64,000 bases of DNA from a virus, in the IMG/VR virus record IMGVR_UViG_3300009108_000002, positions 62,001 through 126,000 of that record; one strand, 5' to 3'. Below are positions 12,339-20,587 of this stretch, in pieces. The notes beneath the pieces are model-generated. The model saw only the letters and a program-made list of their open reading frames with translations, was not told where the DNA came from and did no database searches. A program made the position numbers and the translations under genes. Positions within the stretch are counted from its first letter, which is position 1, and every line of letters starts with the position of its first letter.

Positions 12339-13545
12339 GATTTATTCATTTAGTTATTCTGATATTCTTCATCCAATTGATTCATTCCATTCGCATGGTA
12401 CTCTTCGATCCTCTGATTCATTCTCGTCTATTGGTACTTTTGGGGAGCCTGATTCATTCAAAGCCTTTGAAACTATCGGGATGGGTGATTCATTCTGGCT
12501 ATTTGCTACTATCGAGGAACGTGATTCATTCTTCTTCATTGTGGGTTCAGGAGGAGTGATTCATTTGATGGAAATGATACTATCGTAGTCTATGATTCAT
12601 TACACTTGGTTGATACTTTCGGCTACATTGATTCATTCGTATTATATGTACTGTCATGTAGAGTGATTCATTCTAGATTATAGGTACTATCTGTGGAACT
12701 GATTCATTTGCTTACTGTGATACTCTCCATCAAGGTGATTCATTTACTCTATATGTAATTATCGGAGTGGACGATTCATTTAGTCCGTTTGATACTCTTT
12801 AGCGTTGTGATTCATTCCAACTGGCTGGTACTCTTGCTGATTTTGATTCATTCTTCATATTTGATACTATAGGCTTCAACGATTCATTCGGGCTTTTTGG
12901 TACTGTCTGTTAAAGTGATTCATTCATTTCTAGTGGTACTGTTGCCATGCTCGATTCATTTTTCTAAGCTGGTACTCTTCCTTCTGATAATTAATTGATA
13001 AGTATTGGTACTATTCACTGGTATATGATTCATTTCACAACCGTGGTACTCTTGCCCGTGTTGATTCACTCTAATGAGATGTTACTGTCCGTTGGTAAGG
13101 ATTCATTCATACTCTGTGATACTTTTTTCTACCAATGATTCATTCCAGGTCATCGTTACTATCTGTGGTATTGATTCATTTTCCTTATGTGGTACTTTTT
13201 ACCAAATATGATTCATTCATCAATCGTGTAACTATCTAATCGCAAGATTCATTCAATTTTTACGGCACACACAGTCATACTGATTTCCTCGTTCCATTAG
13301 GTACTTTCGGGCAACGTGGGTCATTAGCGTTTAGTGATACTCTCCCTATCAATGATTCATTCACATTTTGTGATACTGTTCGTAGATTTGATTCATTCAT
13401 GATGCATGGTACTCTACCAAGAGCGGATTCATTCATAAACACTGGTACTCTTCTTTTCCATGATTCATTTGACAGGACTGTTACTCTCTATCTTCCTGAT
13501 TCACTCTATATCCGTGATACTATCACTGGGAATGATTGACAAAAT
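12339..13545. repeat. 36-bp two-box tandem array, block 1
   Basis: About 33 units starting at 12379, 12415, 12451, 12487 and so on, nearly always exactly 36 bp apart (occasional 35 or 37). Each unit is box A (T)GATTCATTC, 7-8 free bases, box B TG[G/A]TACT[C/A]T[C/T], 8-9 free bases. Two decayed units (about 13282 and 13318) keep the phase. Box A has the palindromic core TGA-T-TCA, and the best box B, GATACTATC, is also palindromic. Free bases look random. No sustained frame or Shine-Dalgarno, so it is not coding. Confidence 0.9.
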
Positions 13546-13821
13546 ACATAGTATTTATTAGAAAAAATTTTGGGAAAATAGATGCTCATGTTTGGTGGTA
13601 CGCTGTGCGGTTCTGGTTCATTCTATGTTTGTGGAACTTTTCATACCTGTGATTGACTCGCTATTATTGCCCGATCAGATAGTCTGGTTAATTCAATTTC
13701 TAAATATCTTTGATTTTAAACACATAGTGACCGCCGTTAAATAAGCTATCGGTACCCATAAACATAGTGTAAGAATTAATGTAGTTCTTATTATTAATCT
13801 ACGAATAATCTTCTCCTTATA
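13546..13821. other. Interruption of the array
   Basis: Only traces of boxes remain (GGTTCATTC near 13614, GATTGACTC near 13652). The right part could encode a small membrane peptide, listed separately. Confidence 0.5.
13693..13806 (-). CDS. Possible 37-aa membrane peptide
   Basis: After AAGGAGAAG a frame opens at ATT codons and reads IRRLIIRTTLILTLCLWV then PIAYLTAV, one clear membrane helix, ending TGA. It has no ATG, GTG or TTG; an ATT start would be unusual. Length and hydrophobicity resemble other small membrane genes here, but this could be chance. Confidence 0.3.
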   Translation of the reverse strand: MRRLIIRTTLILTLCLWVPIAYLTAVTMCLKSKIFRN

Positions 13822-14605
13822 GGCTCATTCAATCCACTTGTTACTATCGAAGTAAATAATTCACTTACCCTAATTGAGACTGTTCCTTTTATTGGTTCAT
13901 TCCAAACCTTAGGTACTCTCGTGGCTTGTTGATTCATTCCTGATAATTGTTACTATCGAAGACATTGATTAATTCGACGGATTTGTTACTATTTGTGGTT
14001 AAAATTAATTCGGGTGAAATGGTACTATCGGCATTTGTGATTCATTCAATTCAAGTGATACTCTTCCTGCTCCTGATTCATTCTTGGATGATGTTACTGT
14101 GATGAGTCCTGATTTATTCGGGGAGTATGTCACTATCGTGGGCCATGATTCATTTAGTCAACGTGATACTGTCTCATAAAATGATTCATTATTGTTGATT
14201 GGTACTCGCAATATGGGTGATTCACTCTTATAGAATGGCACTCCTTTAGGCAATGATTCATTTGTTTATCCTGATACTTTCACGAACCGTGATTAATTCA
14301 TTTGCGAAAGTGGGTACTCTCATGCGTGATGATTTACTCGTGGACTCTGATACTCTCGCTCTTCTGTGGTTTACTCCAGCACCGTGGTACTCTAGCCATC
14401 GATGGTTCATTCGTAGTCTCTGATACGCTACATTGCGTTGATTCATTACGTTATGTTGGAACTCGCTATACTGTTGATTGCTCTTGTTTTATTTGTCACG
14501 CTTCAACCTGGATGGATCATTCTTACTGGTTGATACTATCGGCCTTATTGATTCATTTCTTGTCTATGATACTTTTCCATACTTTGTGATTCATTTGCTA
14601 GAGTT
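13822..14605. repeat. 36-bp two-box tandem array, block 2
   Basis: About 22 more units of the same design, more decayed, running into the 3' end of the 72-aa leftward gene. Box A variants include GATTAATTC, GATTTATTC and GATTCACTC; box B variants TGTTACTATC, TGATACTGTC and TGGTACTCTC. Confidence 0.85.
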
Positions 14606-14763
14606 TCTTTGTGTAATTTATCTGCACAATTCCAGCATAATAATTTAACGTCGCCTTCAATATTTTGCCATGAAAAGTACGTAGAATGTACTTGATCTTT
14701 AGCTTTTAAGCCACAAATACATGTAGGAAGTTCTTTCTTTTTATTTTTTGTTGATTTACTCAA
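14545..14763 (-). CDS. Small HNH-like zinc protein whose 3' end is made of array units
   Basis: 72 aa from a TTG overlapping the previous stop. CICGLKAKDQVHSTYFSW followed by LLCWNCADKLHKE resembles a reduced HNH or zinc-ribbon core (CxC, H, CxxC). The last 18 codons (NESQSMEKYHRQEMNQ) are read through two array units and the TAA abuts box A at 14548. Probably an intact gene that entered, or was overrun by, the array. Confidence 0.6.
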   Translation of the reverse strand: MSKSTKNKKKELPTCICGLKAKDQVHSTYFSWQNIEGDVKLLCWNCADKLHKETLANESQSMEKYHRQEMNQ

Positions 14764-14959
14764 TACGTCCTATTAAATCTCGGATATCTGCTAATGTATT
14801 TGCCACTGATTCTAATTCTCCACTATTGATACTGCTGTAACAACGAGTGATTAATGTCTCAGCATTTGTATTATGATTCATTTTTAATAAAGTATTTAAA
14901 TCTTTGTAGGCGTATCTTAGGGTTTTTTCCATTCTCTTGATTTTTTCTTTGTCATCCAT
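14756..14959 (-). CDS. Helical hypothetical protein inserted in the array
   Basis: 67 aa, wholly helical (MDDKEKIKRMEKTLRYAY, ending ANTLADIRDLIGRIE). No Shine-Dalgarno. Its start lies two bases from a box A remnant at 14961. Overlaps the downstream gene by eight bases. Confidence 0.6.
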   Translation of the reverse strand: MDDKEKIKRMEKTLRYAYKDLNTLLKMNHNTNAETLITRCYSSINSGELESVANTLADIRDLIGRIE

Positions 14960-14960
14960 T

Positions 14961-15005
14961 GATTAACTCGTAAAAATTGGAACTCTCTGGTTCTTTGGTT
15001 CATTA
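14961..15005. repeat. Isolated array unit
   Basis: GATTAACTC, box B TGGAACTCTC and then GGTTCATTA exactly 36 bp after the first box. Lies between two small genes and supplies the stop codon of the right-hand one. Confidence 0.7.
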
Positions 15006-15131
15006 ATGTAGTGGGCAAATAGCAATGAATTCTTGAGAACCTTCAGAGGCTAACGTGAATACTATTGCTTGCGCCATCAAAGTGATTAAAGCTAATCCTA
15101 GCAAAGAAAGTGTAAGTCTCTTAGCAAACAT
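15003..15131 (-). CDS. 42-aa signal-peptide or membrane protein
   Basis: Reads MFAKRLTLSLLGLALITLMA then QAIVFTLAS; basic start plus a hydrophobic core at residues 7-27 like a signal peptide or single membrane anchor. Its promoter (15141-15169) predicts a start site three bases before the ATG, so the mRNA would be leaderless. The TAA lies in an array box. Confidence 0.6.
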   Translation of the reverse strand: MFAKRLTLSLLGLALITLMAQAIVFTLASEGSQEFIAICPLH

Positions 15132-15140
15132 AGTATTAGT

Positions 15141-15169
15141 ACTATACCTTATTTAAATACATAAGTCAA
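15141..15169 (-). promoter_or_regulatory. Sigma70-type promoter inside an upstream gene
   Basis: TTGACT, 17 bp, TATAGT, overlapping the 3' end of the HNH-like gene. Confidence 0.75.
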
Positions 15170-15481
15170 TAGAAAAGGCAGCAATAATCGTTTCCAAAAT
15201 CCTCTTTGACGACGTTTTTGCTTTTTAAAATCTTGAGAACGTTTCTTCCAATTACAATTCGCACACAGTAATTGATATCTTTTAGGTTCTTTCAGGATTT
15301 TTGCATACAATTGTGAGCGAGATAACTGACGCTCTAAGTATCCATCACTATTAACATGGTCTATTTGTAATACTCTAGAATCTTTTATTTTACATTTTTT
15401 ACATCTATTGCCTAATAATTTATATATTTTCTCTTTTCTACGTAGTATGTATGAAGTTTTTTTCTTGAATAAATTAAACAT
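15149..15481 (-). CDS. HNH-like endonuclease protein
   Basis: 110 aa. CKKCKIKDSRVLQIDHVNSD then LLCANCNWKKR give the Cx2C ... DH ... Cx2C arrangement of small phage HNH nucleases (H in DHVN as the general base, four Cys for zinc). Very basic. Ends in a hydrophobic LLLPFLLTYVF that is unusual for the family. May be a homing-type or packaging-associated nuclease. Confidence 0.75.
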   Translation of the reverse strand: MFNLFKKKTSYILRRKEKIYKLLGNRCKKCKIKDSRVLQIDHVNSDGYLERQLSRSQLYAKILKEPKRYQLLCANCNWKKRSQDFKKQKRRQRGFWKRLLLPFLLTYVFK

Positions 15482-15485
15482 TGCT

Positions 15486-15710
15486 CTATTTTTTTAACTT
15501 TCTAAGGTCTGGAAAACCTTTAATAACTTGGATAGGAGTAGATGGTACATCTGGTTCTATTTTTTTACGTATTATTATAGTTTCATCTAATAGAATCTTA
15601 CTAACAACTAATAAATCTTCGGATACTCTTAGTATTTTCCAATTTATCCATATTAAAATACCAGTACACCCTAATAAAATTAATCCTGCTAATGTATAAA
15701 TGATTTCCAT
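15486..15710 (-). CDS. Single-pass membrane protein
   Basis: 74 aa. Residues 3-24 (IIYTLAGLILLGCTGILIWI) form one membrane helix, then a cytoplasmic amphipathic region (SEDLLVVSKILLDETIII) and a basic tail. Four bases separate it from the HNH-like gene. Unknown function. Confidence 0.65.
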   Translation of the reverse strand: MEIIYTLAGLILLGCTGILIWINWKILRVSEDLLVVSKILLDETIIIRKKIEPDVPSTPIQVIKGFPDLRKLKK

Positions 15711-15711
15711 A

Positions 15712-16071
15712 TTAAAAGCCTGAAGAGTGATGCGGTGCTAAGCCTGGGAGATACTGTTGGAAAAACTGTTCTTTAGGATGTTTATTCTCTAGTCGTACTA
15801 CTGCTACATCCCAACGTCTAAGTGGAATTGCACGTTTAGCTACTTGCTCAAACCAACTATCTACAGCTTCACAAATTGTTTCTCCTTGTCCGGTATACCA
15901 TGTATTATTTCTAGGATTCACAGCAAATACAAAAAATGATTTTGTCGCATGTTCCCCGTGATCTGTATAACACTTCAGGTGATAGCCATATGTGATGTCC
16001 ATCATTTCATTAATAGCAAGGATATCGTCATCCGTAAGACTATACCTAGTTATATCAGGGTCTGGGAACAT
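15712..16071 (-). CDS. Hypothetical protein
   Basis: 119 aa from the ATG at 16071 that overlaps the stop of the deaminase gene (TAATG), preferred over an in-frame ATG inside that gene. Contains LTDDDILAINEMMDITYGYH and NTWYTGQGETICEAVDSWFE; mixed alpha/beta. Function unknown; coupling suggests co-expression with the deaminase. Confidence 0.65.
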   Translation of the reverse strand: MFPDPDITRYSLTDDDILAINEMMDITYGYHLKCYTDHGEHATKSFFVFAVNPRNNTWYTGQGETICEAVDSWFEQVAKRAIPLRRWDVAVVRLENKHPKEQFFQQYLPGLAPHHSSGF

Positions 16072-16526
16072 TATGGCTGACAGTCCCATTTTTCATCTAT
16101 GTCAGCAGTGATATGTACTTTAATATTAGCTTCTTCTAAAATCTCTTTAACTTCAGGCTGAGGATACCAGACTGAAGCTACAATACGTTTAACTCTGCTA
16201 TTAGCAAGAACTTTAGCGCAGTCAAAACACGGAGTGACTGTTAAGTATGCTGTAAGCGTATCTGTGGACTGTAATTGTAGTAAAGCATTCATCTCTGCGT
16301 GAACAGCTTTACATTCGTTTAAACGGGTTCCTGAGGGCGCATTAGCTCCTTTACAAGGAATATCCAGACAATGCGTAAATCCTGCAGGTACTCCGTTATA
16401 TCCTGTAGCTGCAACATGATTGTTGCTATCAACTAAAACGCATCCTACTTGTCTGCGTACACATGTACTTCGTAAGGATGCGAGTTGTGCCATTTTAAGG
16501 AAGTATTCGTCTATCTCAAGTCTCAC
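16071..16526 (-). CDS. Deoxycytidylate (dCMP) deaminase
   Basis: 151 aa. Zinc-dependent deaminase fold: CKAVHAEMNALLQL (H and catalytic E) and TPCFDCAKVLANS (PCxxC) bind the catalytic zinc, with the N-terminal TCVRRQVGCVLVD typical of ComEB/dCMP deaminases. It would convert dCMP to dUMP for thymidylate synthesis. GTG start after AAAGGACA, overlapping the upstream gene. Confidence 0.92.
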   Translation of the reverse strand: MRLEIDEYFLKMAQLASLRSTCVRRQVGCVLVDSNNHVAATGYNGVPAGFTHCLDIPCKGANAPSGTRLNECKAVHAEMNALLQLQSTDTLTAYLTVTPCFDCAKVLANSRVKRIVASVWYPQPEVKEILEEANIKVHITADIDEKWDCQP

Positions 16527-16701
16527 TGTCCTTTATTCCTTTACGTATTATATCTAGGCCAAATAATACACGGGCTAATTTTTTACCTTCTGCGGTACGT
16601 TCTGTAGTGTTGAATTTAGTCGTAGTGAATGATATGTCATGTACTTCTTCTACTAATTTGCGTATTTCCTGAATTGTTTCTATTATTTGCTGTTGGGTCA
16701 T
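16516..16701 (-). CDS. Small helical protein
   Basis: 61 aa, helical (MTQQQIIETIQEIRKLVEEV). Its ATG sits inside an array box A (GAATGACC). Overlaps the deaminase start. No family recognised. Confidence 0.6.
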   Translation of the reverse strand: MTQQQIIETIQEIRKLVEEVHDISFTTTKFNTTERTAEGKKLARVLFGLDIIRKGIKDSET

Positions 16702-16810
16702 TCTTCAAATTTGTTACTACTACCGCTCTACGATTAGCTCAACTGTCTGTTACTGTGATAGCAGATGGTTCATTTGTTGGTCTGGTACTCTCACATCTTA
16801 CGATTAATGA
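16696..16810. repeat. Outlying array units
   Basis: About three units: GGTCATTC, TTGTTACTAC, GATTAGCTC, CTGTTACTGT, GGTTCATTT, CTGGTACTCTC and GATTAATG in 36-bp phase. They contain the start of the left gene and the stop of the right gene. Confidence 0.75.
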
Positions 16811-17085
16811 AATTTTACATTTTTATATTTATCTCTTAAAAACTTTCTTTCTAGTTCAGCATTTAATTCTAAATCATCTGCATTTAAATTATATTTATCA
16901 TACAATTTAGCTTCATCAACAGAAAAGTACATTTCTATTGGAGAAGCTGCTCTCACATATCCATGTTTATTTTCTATTAAAAATCTTCCTGTTGTGAATC
17001 TTCGTACAATAGTGCAGTCCATATGCCAGCATGATCGTTTATCAGCTTTGCATGATACTGAACACTCTCCTTTTAATGAGGCCAT
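16804..17085 (-). CDS. Hypothetical protein with clustered cysteines
   Basis: 93 aa. GECSVSCKADKRSCWHMDC at the N-terminus has four Cys and one His that may bind zinc; then IVRRFTTGRFLIE and a charged C-terminus. GGAG seven bases upstream. Stop lies in an array box remnant. No family recognised. Confidence 0.65.
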   Translation of the reverse strand: MASLKGECSVSCKADKRSCWHMDCTIVRRFTTGRFLIENKHGYVRAASPIEMYFSVDEAKLYDKYNLNADDLELNAELERKFLRDKYKNVKFH

Positions 17086-17089
17086 ACCG

Positions 17090-18172
17090 TTACTCCATAT
17101 ATTCTTTTAATTTATTTCCTATCACTTTACCCAACATCACTGGCACGGCATTGCCTATTTGACGATATTTGGCTGCGATACTTCCTGCGAATTTCCAATC
17201 ATCAGGGAATCCCTGTATACGGGCATACTCTCGGACACTAAGTGGACGTGTCTCATCGGGATGACACAACCCTGTTGCCTTTTGGATTGGACTAGTAGTT
17301 AAAGTAGGTGACCATTTATCCCATGCTAACCTTCGCCAAAATCCAACACGACCACCACTAGAATTATATGCTCCGCCTAACACTTCTTGTACATATTCCG
17401 TAGTGTATTTAGGGGAATCTCTAAAGTATCTCCAGTTCTCTCCTGCAGGTACTTCACTATATATTTTGGCTCGTGCCTCACTGTACGACATACATTCTTC
17501 CTCATCAGGTAAGTCTGTAAGTACTTCGCACAGTACTTTATAGGGCTTATCAAGTAAGGAGCCTGTTGTTCCATGAGTAGGTGGTAGTAGACGTAAAATT
17601 GGCATACGTTCAGGCCAACTGCCAAATTCATGGTCACGACTGCCTATGATTAAAAAACGTTTTCTATCTTGAGCTATTCCGTAATCTAATGAACTAACTA
17701 AGCCTGTAGCTAATTCATATCCTAATTCATTGAATCTAGGATAAATGGCTTCTTGTAGAACGCTCCCCATTGGTTTATCTGGTAAACTAGCTGACTCTAA
17801 TCCACGTACATTTTCCATAACGAAAAATCGTGGTTTAGTTTCAGATACGATTCTAATAAAATCAAATATTAAACTTCCCCGTGGGTCTTCTAATGCTTCA
17901 CGTTTTCCTGCTGTACTAAAAGATTGACACGGAGGCCCACCAGATACTACGTCAAATAGCCCCTTTTGTCCTTGATACAGTTTTACATCTGTGAATAGCA
18001 TGGGATTGGGTATATTAGTACGTAATGTATCTCTACATTTTTCATCAGATTCTACGTACTGACGTGTTGTAAAACCTGCTTGATGTAAGCCTATATCTAA
18101 TCCACCTGCACCACTAAATAATGAGAGATTAGTCGGAGTGGGAGTCATTTTCTGCACCCATCGTAGGGTCAT
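17090..18172 (-). CDS. DNA cytosine-5 methyltransferase
   Basis: 360 aa (353 aa if the second Met at 18148 is used). Motif I SLFSGAGGLDIGLHQAGF, motif IV GGPPCQSFSTAG with the catalytic Cys, motif VI MENVRGL, motif VIII QDRKRFLIIGS, and motifs IX-X SVREYARIQGFPDDW and QIGNAVP are all present, so it should be active. It methylates C5 of cytosine, probably for restriction escape. No cognate nuclease is adjacent. Overlaps the Nmad1-like gene. Confidence 0.95.
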   Translation of the reverse strand: MTLRWVQKMTPTPTNLSLFSGAGGLDIGLHQAGFTTRQYVESDEKCRDTLRTNIPNPMLFTDVKLYQGQKGLFDVVSGGPPCQSFSTAGKREALEDPRGSLIFDFIRIVSETKPRFFVMENVRGLESASLPDKPMGSVLQEAIYPRFNELGYELATGLVSSLDYGIAQDRKRFLIIGSRDHEFGSWPERMPILRLLPPTHGTTGSLLDKPYKVLCEVLTDLPDEEECMSYSEARAKIYSEVPAGENWRYFRDSPKYTTEYVQEVLGGAYNSSGGRVGFWRRLAWDKWSPTLTTSPIQKATGLCHPDETRPLSVREYARIQGFPDDWKFAGSIAAKYRQIGNAVPVMLGKVIGNKLKEYME

Positions 18173-18485
18173 ACTCTAACGGTAATCCCCAAGTATCTCG
18201 CATCACCATTAAGGCGATAATTCCTGCATAGTTTCCTAAGTCTTTCCATGCGTCTTCACGAGCTTCGTCAGGTAATTCTCGTAATGAACATTCACCTAAG
18301 AAAGAGCAATTTTTATGGTCTTCTTTAATCCTAGCTAATTTATCATTAATACGAACAATTAAGCCATGAATACCCATACCCCTAATGTTTTCTGGCCCGT
18401 ACTTATACTGCCTATCTAACATTAGTTCTCGCATTTCTGCGAGTATGAGATCCATGGCTTGTTCGAAAGTCTCTGGGTGACTCAC
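18129..18485 (-). CDS. Nmad1 (DUF1599)-like protein
   Basis: 118 aa. DRQYKYGPENIRGMGIHGL with IVRINDKLARIK and EDAWKDLGNYAGIIALMV matches the layout of nucleotide-modification-associated domain 1, often found beside phage DNA-modification enzymes. GTG start after AAGGAG with its own promoter at 18514-18543. First gene of a coupled pair with the methyltransferase. Confidence 0.7.
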   Translation of the reverse strand: MSHPETFEQAMDLILAEMRELMLDRQYKYGPENIRGMGIHGLIVRINDKLARIKEDHKNCSFLGECSLRELPDEAREDAWKDLGNYAGIIALMVMRDTWGLPLEYDPTMGAENDSHSD

Positions 18486-18513
18486 TTATGTACTCCTTTA
18501 ATATGATACTAGT

Positions 18514-18543
18514 AGTATACCATATTTAAGTGAGTGAAGTCAA
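18514..18543 (-). promoter_or_regulatory. Sigma70-type promoter
   Basis: TTGACT, 18 bp, TATACT, overlapping the end of the upstream gene. Confidence 0.75.
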
Positions 18544-18783
18544 GTGTGTATCATGTTGATCGGTTAATTCATTGGCTATATGTTTAACTTGGTCTATCAC
18601 GTATCCGCAATGTAAGATTTTGTCGGTAATTTCATGTAAGGTGTGGAGCATTTGTTTCTGCAAAAGATGATGTAATATCCTATCCAGCTGTTCTGGAAAA
18701 TGAGTAGTATCTGCATAATCATGTAGTATTTTCATAGCGTGTTGACGCTCGGCTACCGTAATTATGCTAAATTGGGAATCCAT
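18526..18783 (-). CDS. Helical His-rich protein
   Basis: 85 aa, all-helical and rich in His and Leu (DYADTTHFPEQLDRILHHLL). AGAGGTG ribosome site. No family recognised. Confidence 0.6.
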   Translation of the reverse strand: MDSQFSIITVAERQHAMKILHDYADTTHFPEQLDRILHHLLQKQMLHTLHEITDKILHCGYVIDQVKHIANELTDQHDTHLTSLT

Positions 18784-18808
18784 GCTCGCACCTCTTTATA
18801 TATTTAGT

Positions 18809-19072
18809 TTATATGGGCATGCCTAATCTACGTTTAAAGTCTACTAAGCTCATTACATATATCGGGCAGTTTGGGTTTTCTTGCAGGGCTATTTGATAAT
18901 CTGTGTAAATAGGTAAATACGCAGTTATATCTATAGTCTCTAGAGTAACTGCGCCTGACTGTCCTATCTGTCCATCACCTGATTTTGATGCTTGTGGCGT
19001 TAATACAATGCATATTTGATCCGGCAAATCGCTGGCATTCATCTCGGTCCTTCGGTAATCATATACTGGCAT
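18809..19072 (-). CDS. Hypothetical protein
   Basis: 87 aa. AAGGAG six bases before the ATG. Segments QICIVLTPQASKSGDGQIG and VTLETIDITAYLPI suggest a beta-rich fold. No family recognised. Confidence 0.65.
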   Translation of the reverse strand: MPVYDYRRTEMNASDLPDQICIVLTPQASKSGDGQIGQSGAVTLETIDITAYLPIYTDYQIALQENPNCPIYVMSLVDFKRRLGMPI

Positions 19073-19098
19073 GCATTACTCCTTCGTAACTTAACCAA

Positions 19099-19932
19099 TT
19101 AGATATTAGGAGATGGCTCTACGCCATAATCTTCAAATAAGATTGAACGCAATGCGTTCTTCCTTTTAACTTCTCTACGGTCAATCGCTGAATAATAATC
19201 ATCAGAATCATCATATAGAAATTGTAATTCTTGATGTTCGAAAAATTCATACAATCTATCAGGGTGTGTAGAAAAATTCATCCATGTTTGGACATCTAAT
19301 CCGAATCCTAGTTGATTCACAGTGACACGACTGGTTAATCCTAACAAATGTCCAGTATCTCCATGAAATAATCCGCCACCACTATTTCCAAAGATGCTAG
19401 GAGCATTCGCCATTACGTATGCTTTTTGTTCAATAATTTCTCTAAGGTAAGTGATATTTCCTGGATTAGGGAATGGGTCATGTAAAAGACTGCATCCGCA
19501 GGTAATTGCTGGTTCCCAAACCCTCATATCTTTAATTTCATCATTTGGAATTACGGATGCTATGTGTTCTATTTTTCTAAAATTCTTTAAACGAACTGCA
19601 GCTAAATCATGATTCTTATCATAGGCGATAATATCAGCTTGTGACGAATTGCTTGATATTAACGTAGATCCCTCATAATCAAATATTTCAACTGAAACTT
19701 CTTCAAAGTGGTCAGTTTTTCGTTGTTGTTTTAAGACGGGATCAAATTCTTCTCTGATTTTAATAGCAGCATCTATTACGTGTTGACATGTTAATGCAAT
19801 ATTAATATATCGTGAGGGGTCTTTTGGATCCGGCTCACTATATACTAAAACTCCACTTCCGCCAGAATTTCCAGTTCGTACTCTGACTACGGGGTATAAA
19901 ACTTTATCGTGTACCTCTTGTACTGATAGCAT
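19099..19932 (-). CDS. Trypsin-like serine protease
   Basis: 277 aa. Catalytic triad readable: His in LTCQHVIDAA (about residue 51), Asp in KNHDLAAVRL (about 109), Ser in IFGNSGGGLF (about 184), the chymotrypsin-fold order seen in DegP/HtrA-like S1 proteases, without a PDZ domain or signal peptide. It likely acts in the cytoplasm on host or virion proteins. GAGGGAA upstream. Substrate unknown. Confidence 0.85.
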   Translation of the reverse strand: MLSVQEVHDKVLYPVVRVRTGNSGGSGVLVYSEPDPKDPSRYINIALTCQHVIDAAIKIREEFDPVLKQQRKTDHFEEVSVEIFDYEGSTLISSNSSQADIIAYDKNHDLAAVRLKNFRKIEHIASVIPNDEIKDMRVWEPAITCGCSLLHDPFPNPGNITYLREIIEQKAYVMANAPSIFGNSGGGLFHGDTGHLLGLTSRVTVNQLGFGLDVQTWMNFSTHPDRLYEFFEHQELQFLYDDSDDYYSAIDRREVKRKNALRSILFEDYGVEPSPNI

Positions 19933-19945
19933 AATTCCCTCACGT

Positions 19946-20269
19946 TCATTCCGTAGCTACTAATTGTTCTACTAATTGTTCTTGTTGTTCTTTCTGTTTT
20001 TGTTCTTCTTCATATTGACGTTGCTGGTAGCCACCCCATCCATAATTTATGGAATTTTCAAATTGTTTAGTTAGACCGCATTTTATACAAGAACCTGCAC
20101 TTAGTGGCCCATTAGACACACCAATTTGAAAATGATGTGGAGGACAATCAGCAAAAGCTAAATGTGCTTTAGTTGTAAGATGTTTTTTTAAACTTTTACG
20201 TTTATCCGCAATGGTTACTCCGCATATACATTTATATACTTCTGGAATCCTACCTTGCCTATCGGGCAT
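19946..20269 (-). CDS. Zinc-finger protein with Gln-rich tail
   Basis: 107 aa. YKCICGVTIADKRKSLKKHL with THLAF-like second His gives a C2H2/BED-like finger at residues 12-38, and SCIKCGLTKQF a second CxxC. C-terminal Gln/Glu-rich coil. Start abuts the upstream stop. Confidence 0.65.
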   Translation of the reverse strand: MPDRQGRIPEVYKCICGVTIADKRKSLKKHLTTKAHLAFADCPPHHFQIGVSNGPLSAGSCIKCGLTKQFENSINYGWGGYQQRQYEEEQKQKEQQEQLVEQLVATE

Positions 20270-20587
20270 TTATTCATCCTCTCCGCTAATATCATCAAGT
20301 AAGTCTTTAGTTATTGTTGCACAATCTAACGATACTTGATGAGAGATTCCCTCTCTTAGTATTTCAAGCATTCCATCATATTCTTTTTTCTTTCTCATAG
20401 GAGGCAATGGGTCTTTATGTTGTATTAGATGAGGTCGCCATCTAGCTGAACCCATAGTTTTCCCTATGATATGGAACCTAATTGGACGAGGTTGAGGCTC
20501 CTGAGTGAACCACTTACCTTCGTCAAAATAATATAAGATTACATCTACCACATCAGGTGTAGGATCTTGGTGTTTACCTTTGCTCAT
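20270..20587 (-). CDS. Hypothetical protein
   Basis: 105 aa, basic, with VVDVILYYFDEGKWFTQEPQ and LIQHKDPLPPMRKKKEYDGM. No recognised domain. Abuts both neighbours, so a coupled operon. Confidence 0.65.
   Translation of the reverse strand: MSKGKHQDPTPDVVDVILYYFDEGKWFTQEPQPRPIRFHIIGKTMGSARWRPHLIQHKDPLPPMRKKKEYDGMLEILREGISHQVSLDCATITKDLLDDISGEDE

Noticed and set aside
12334-12588. Coding frame with a 12-residue repeat (DSFxxxGTL) through the array
   Set aside because: It stays open only briefly; 35- and 37-bp steps break the frame, there is no ribosome site, and the variable bases show no codon pattern.
12339-14605. CRISPR array
   Set aside because: Conserved boxes are only 9-10 bp and degenerate, the variable parts are 7-9 bp, and there are no cas genes. 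Spacing is far below any known repeat-spacer unit.
18809-19072. Functional assignment for this gene
   Set aside because: No motif beyond composition; any name would be invented.
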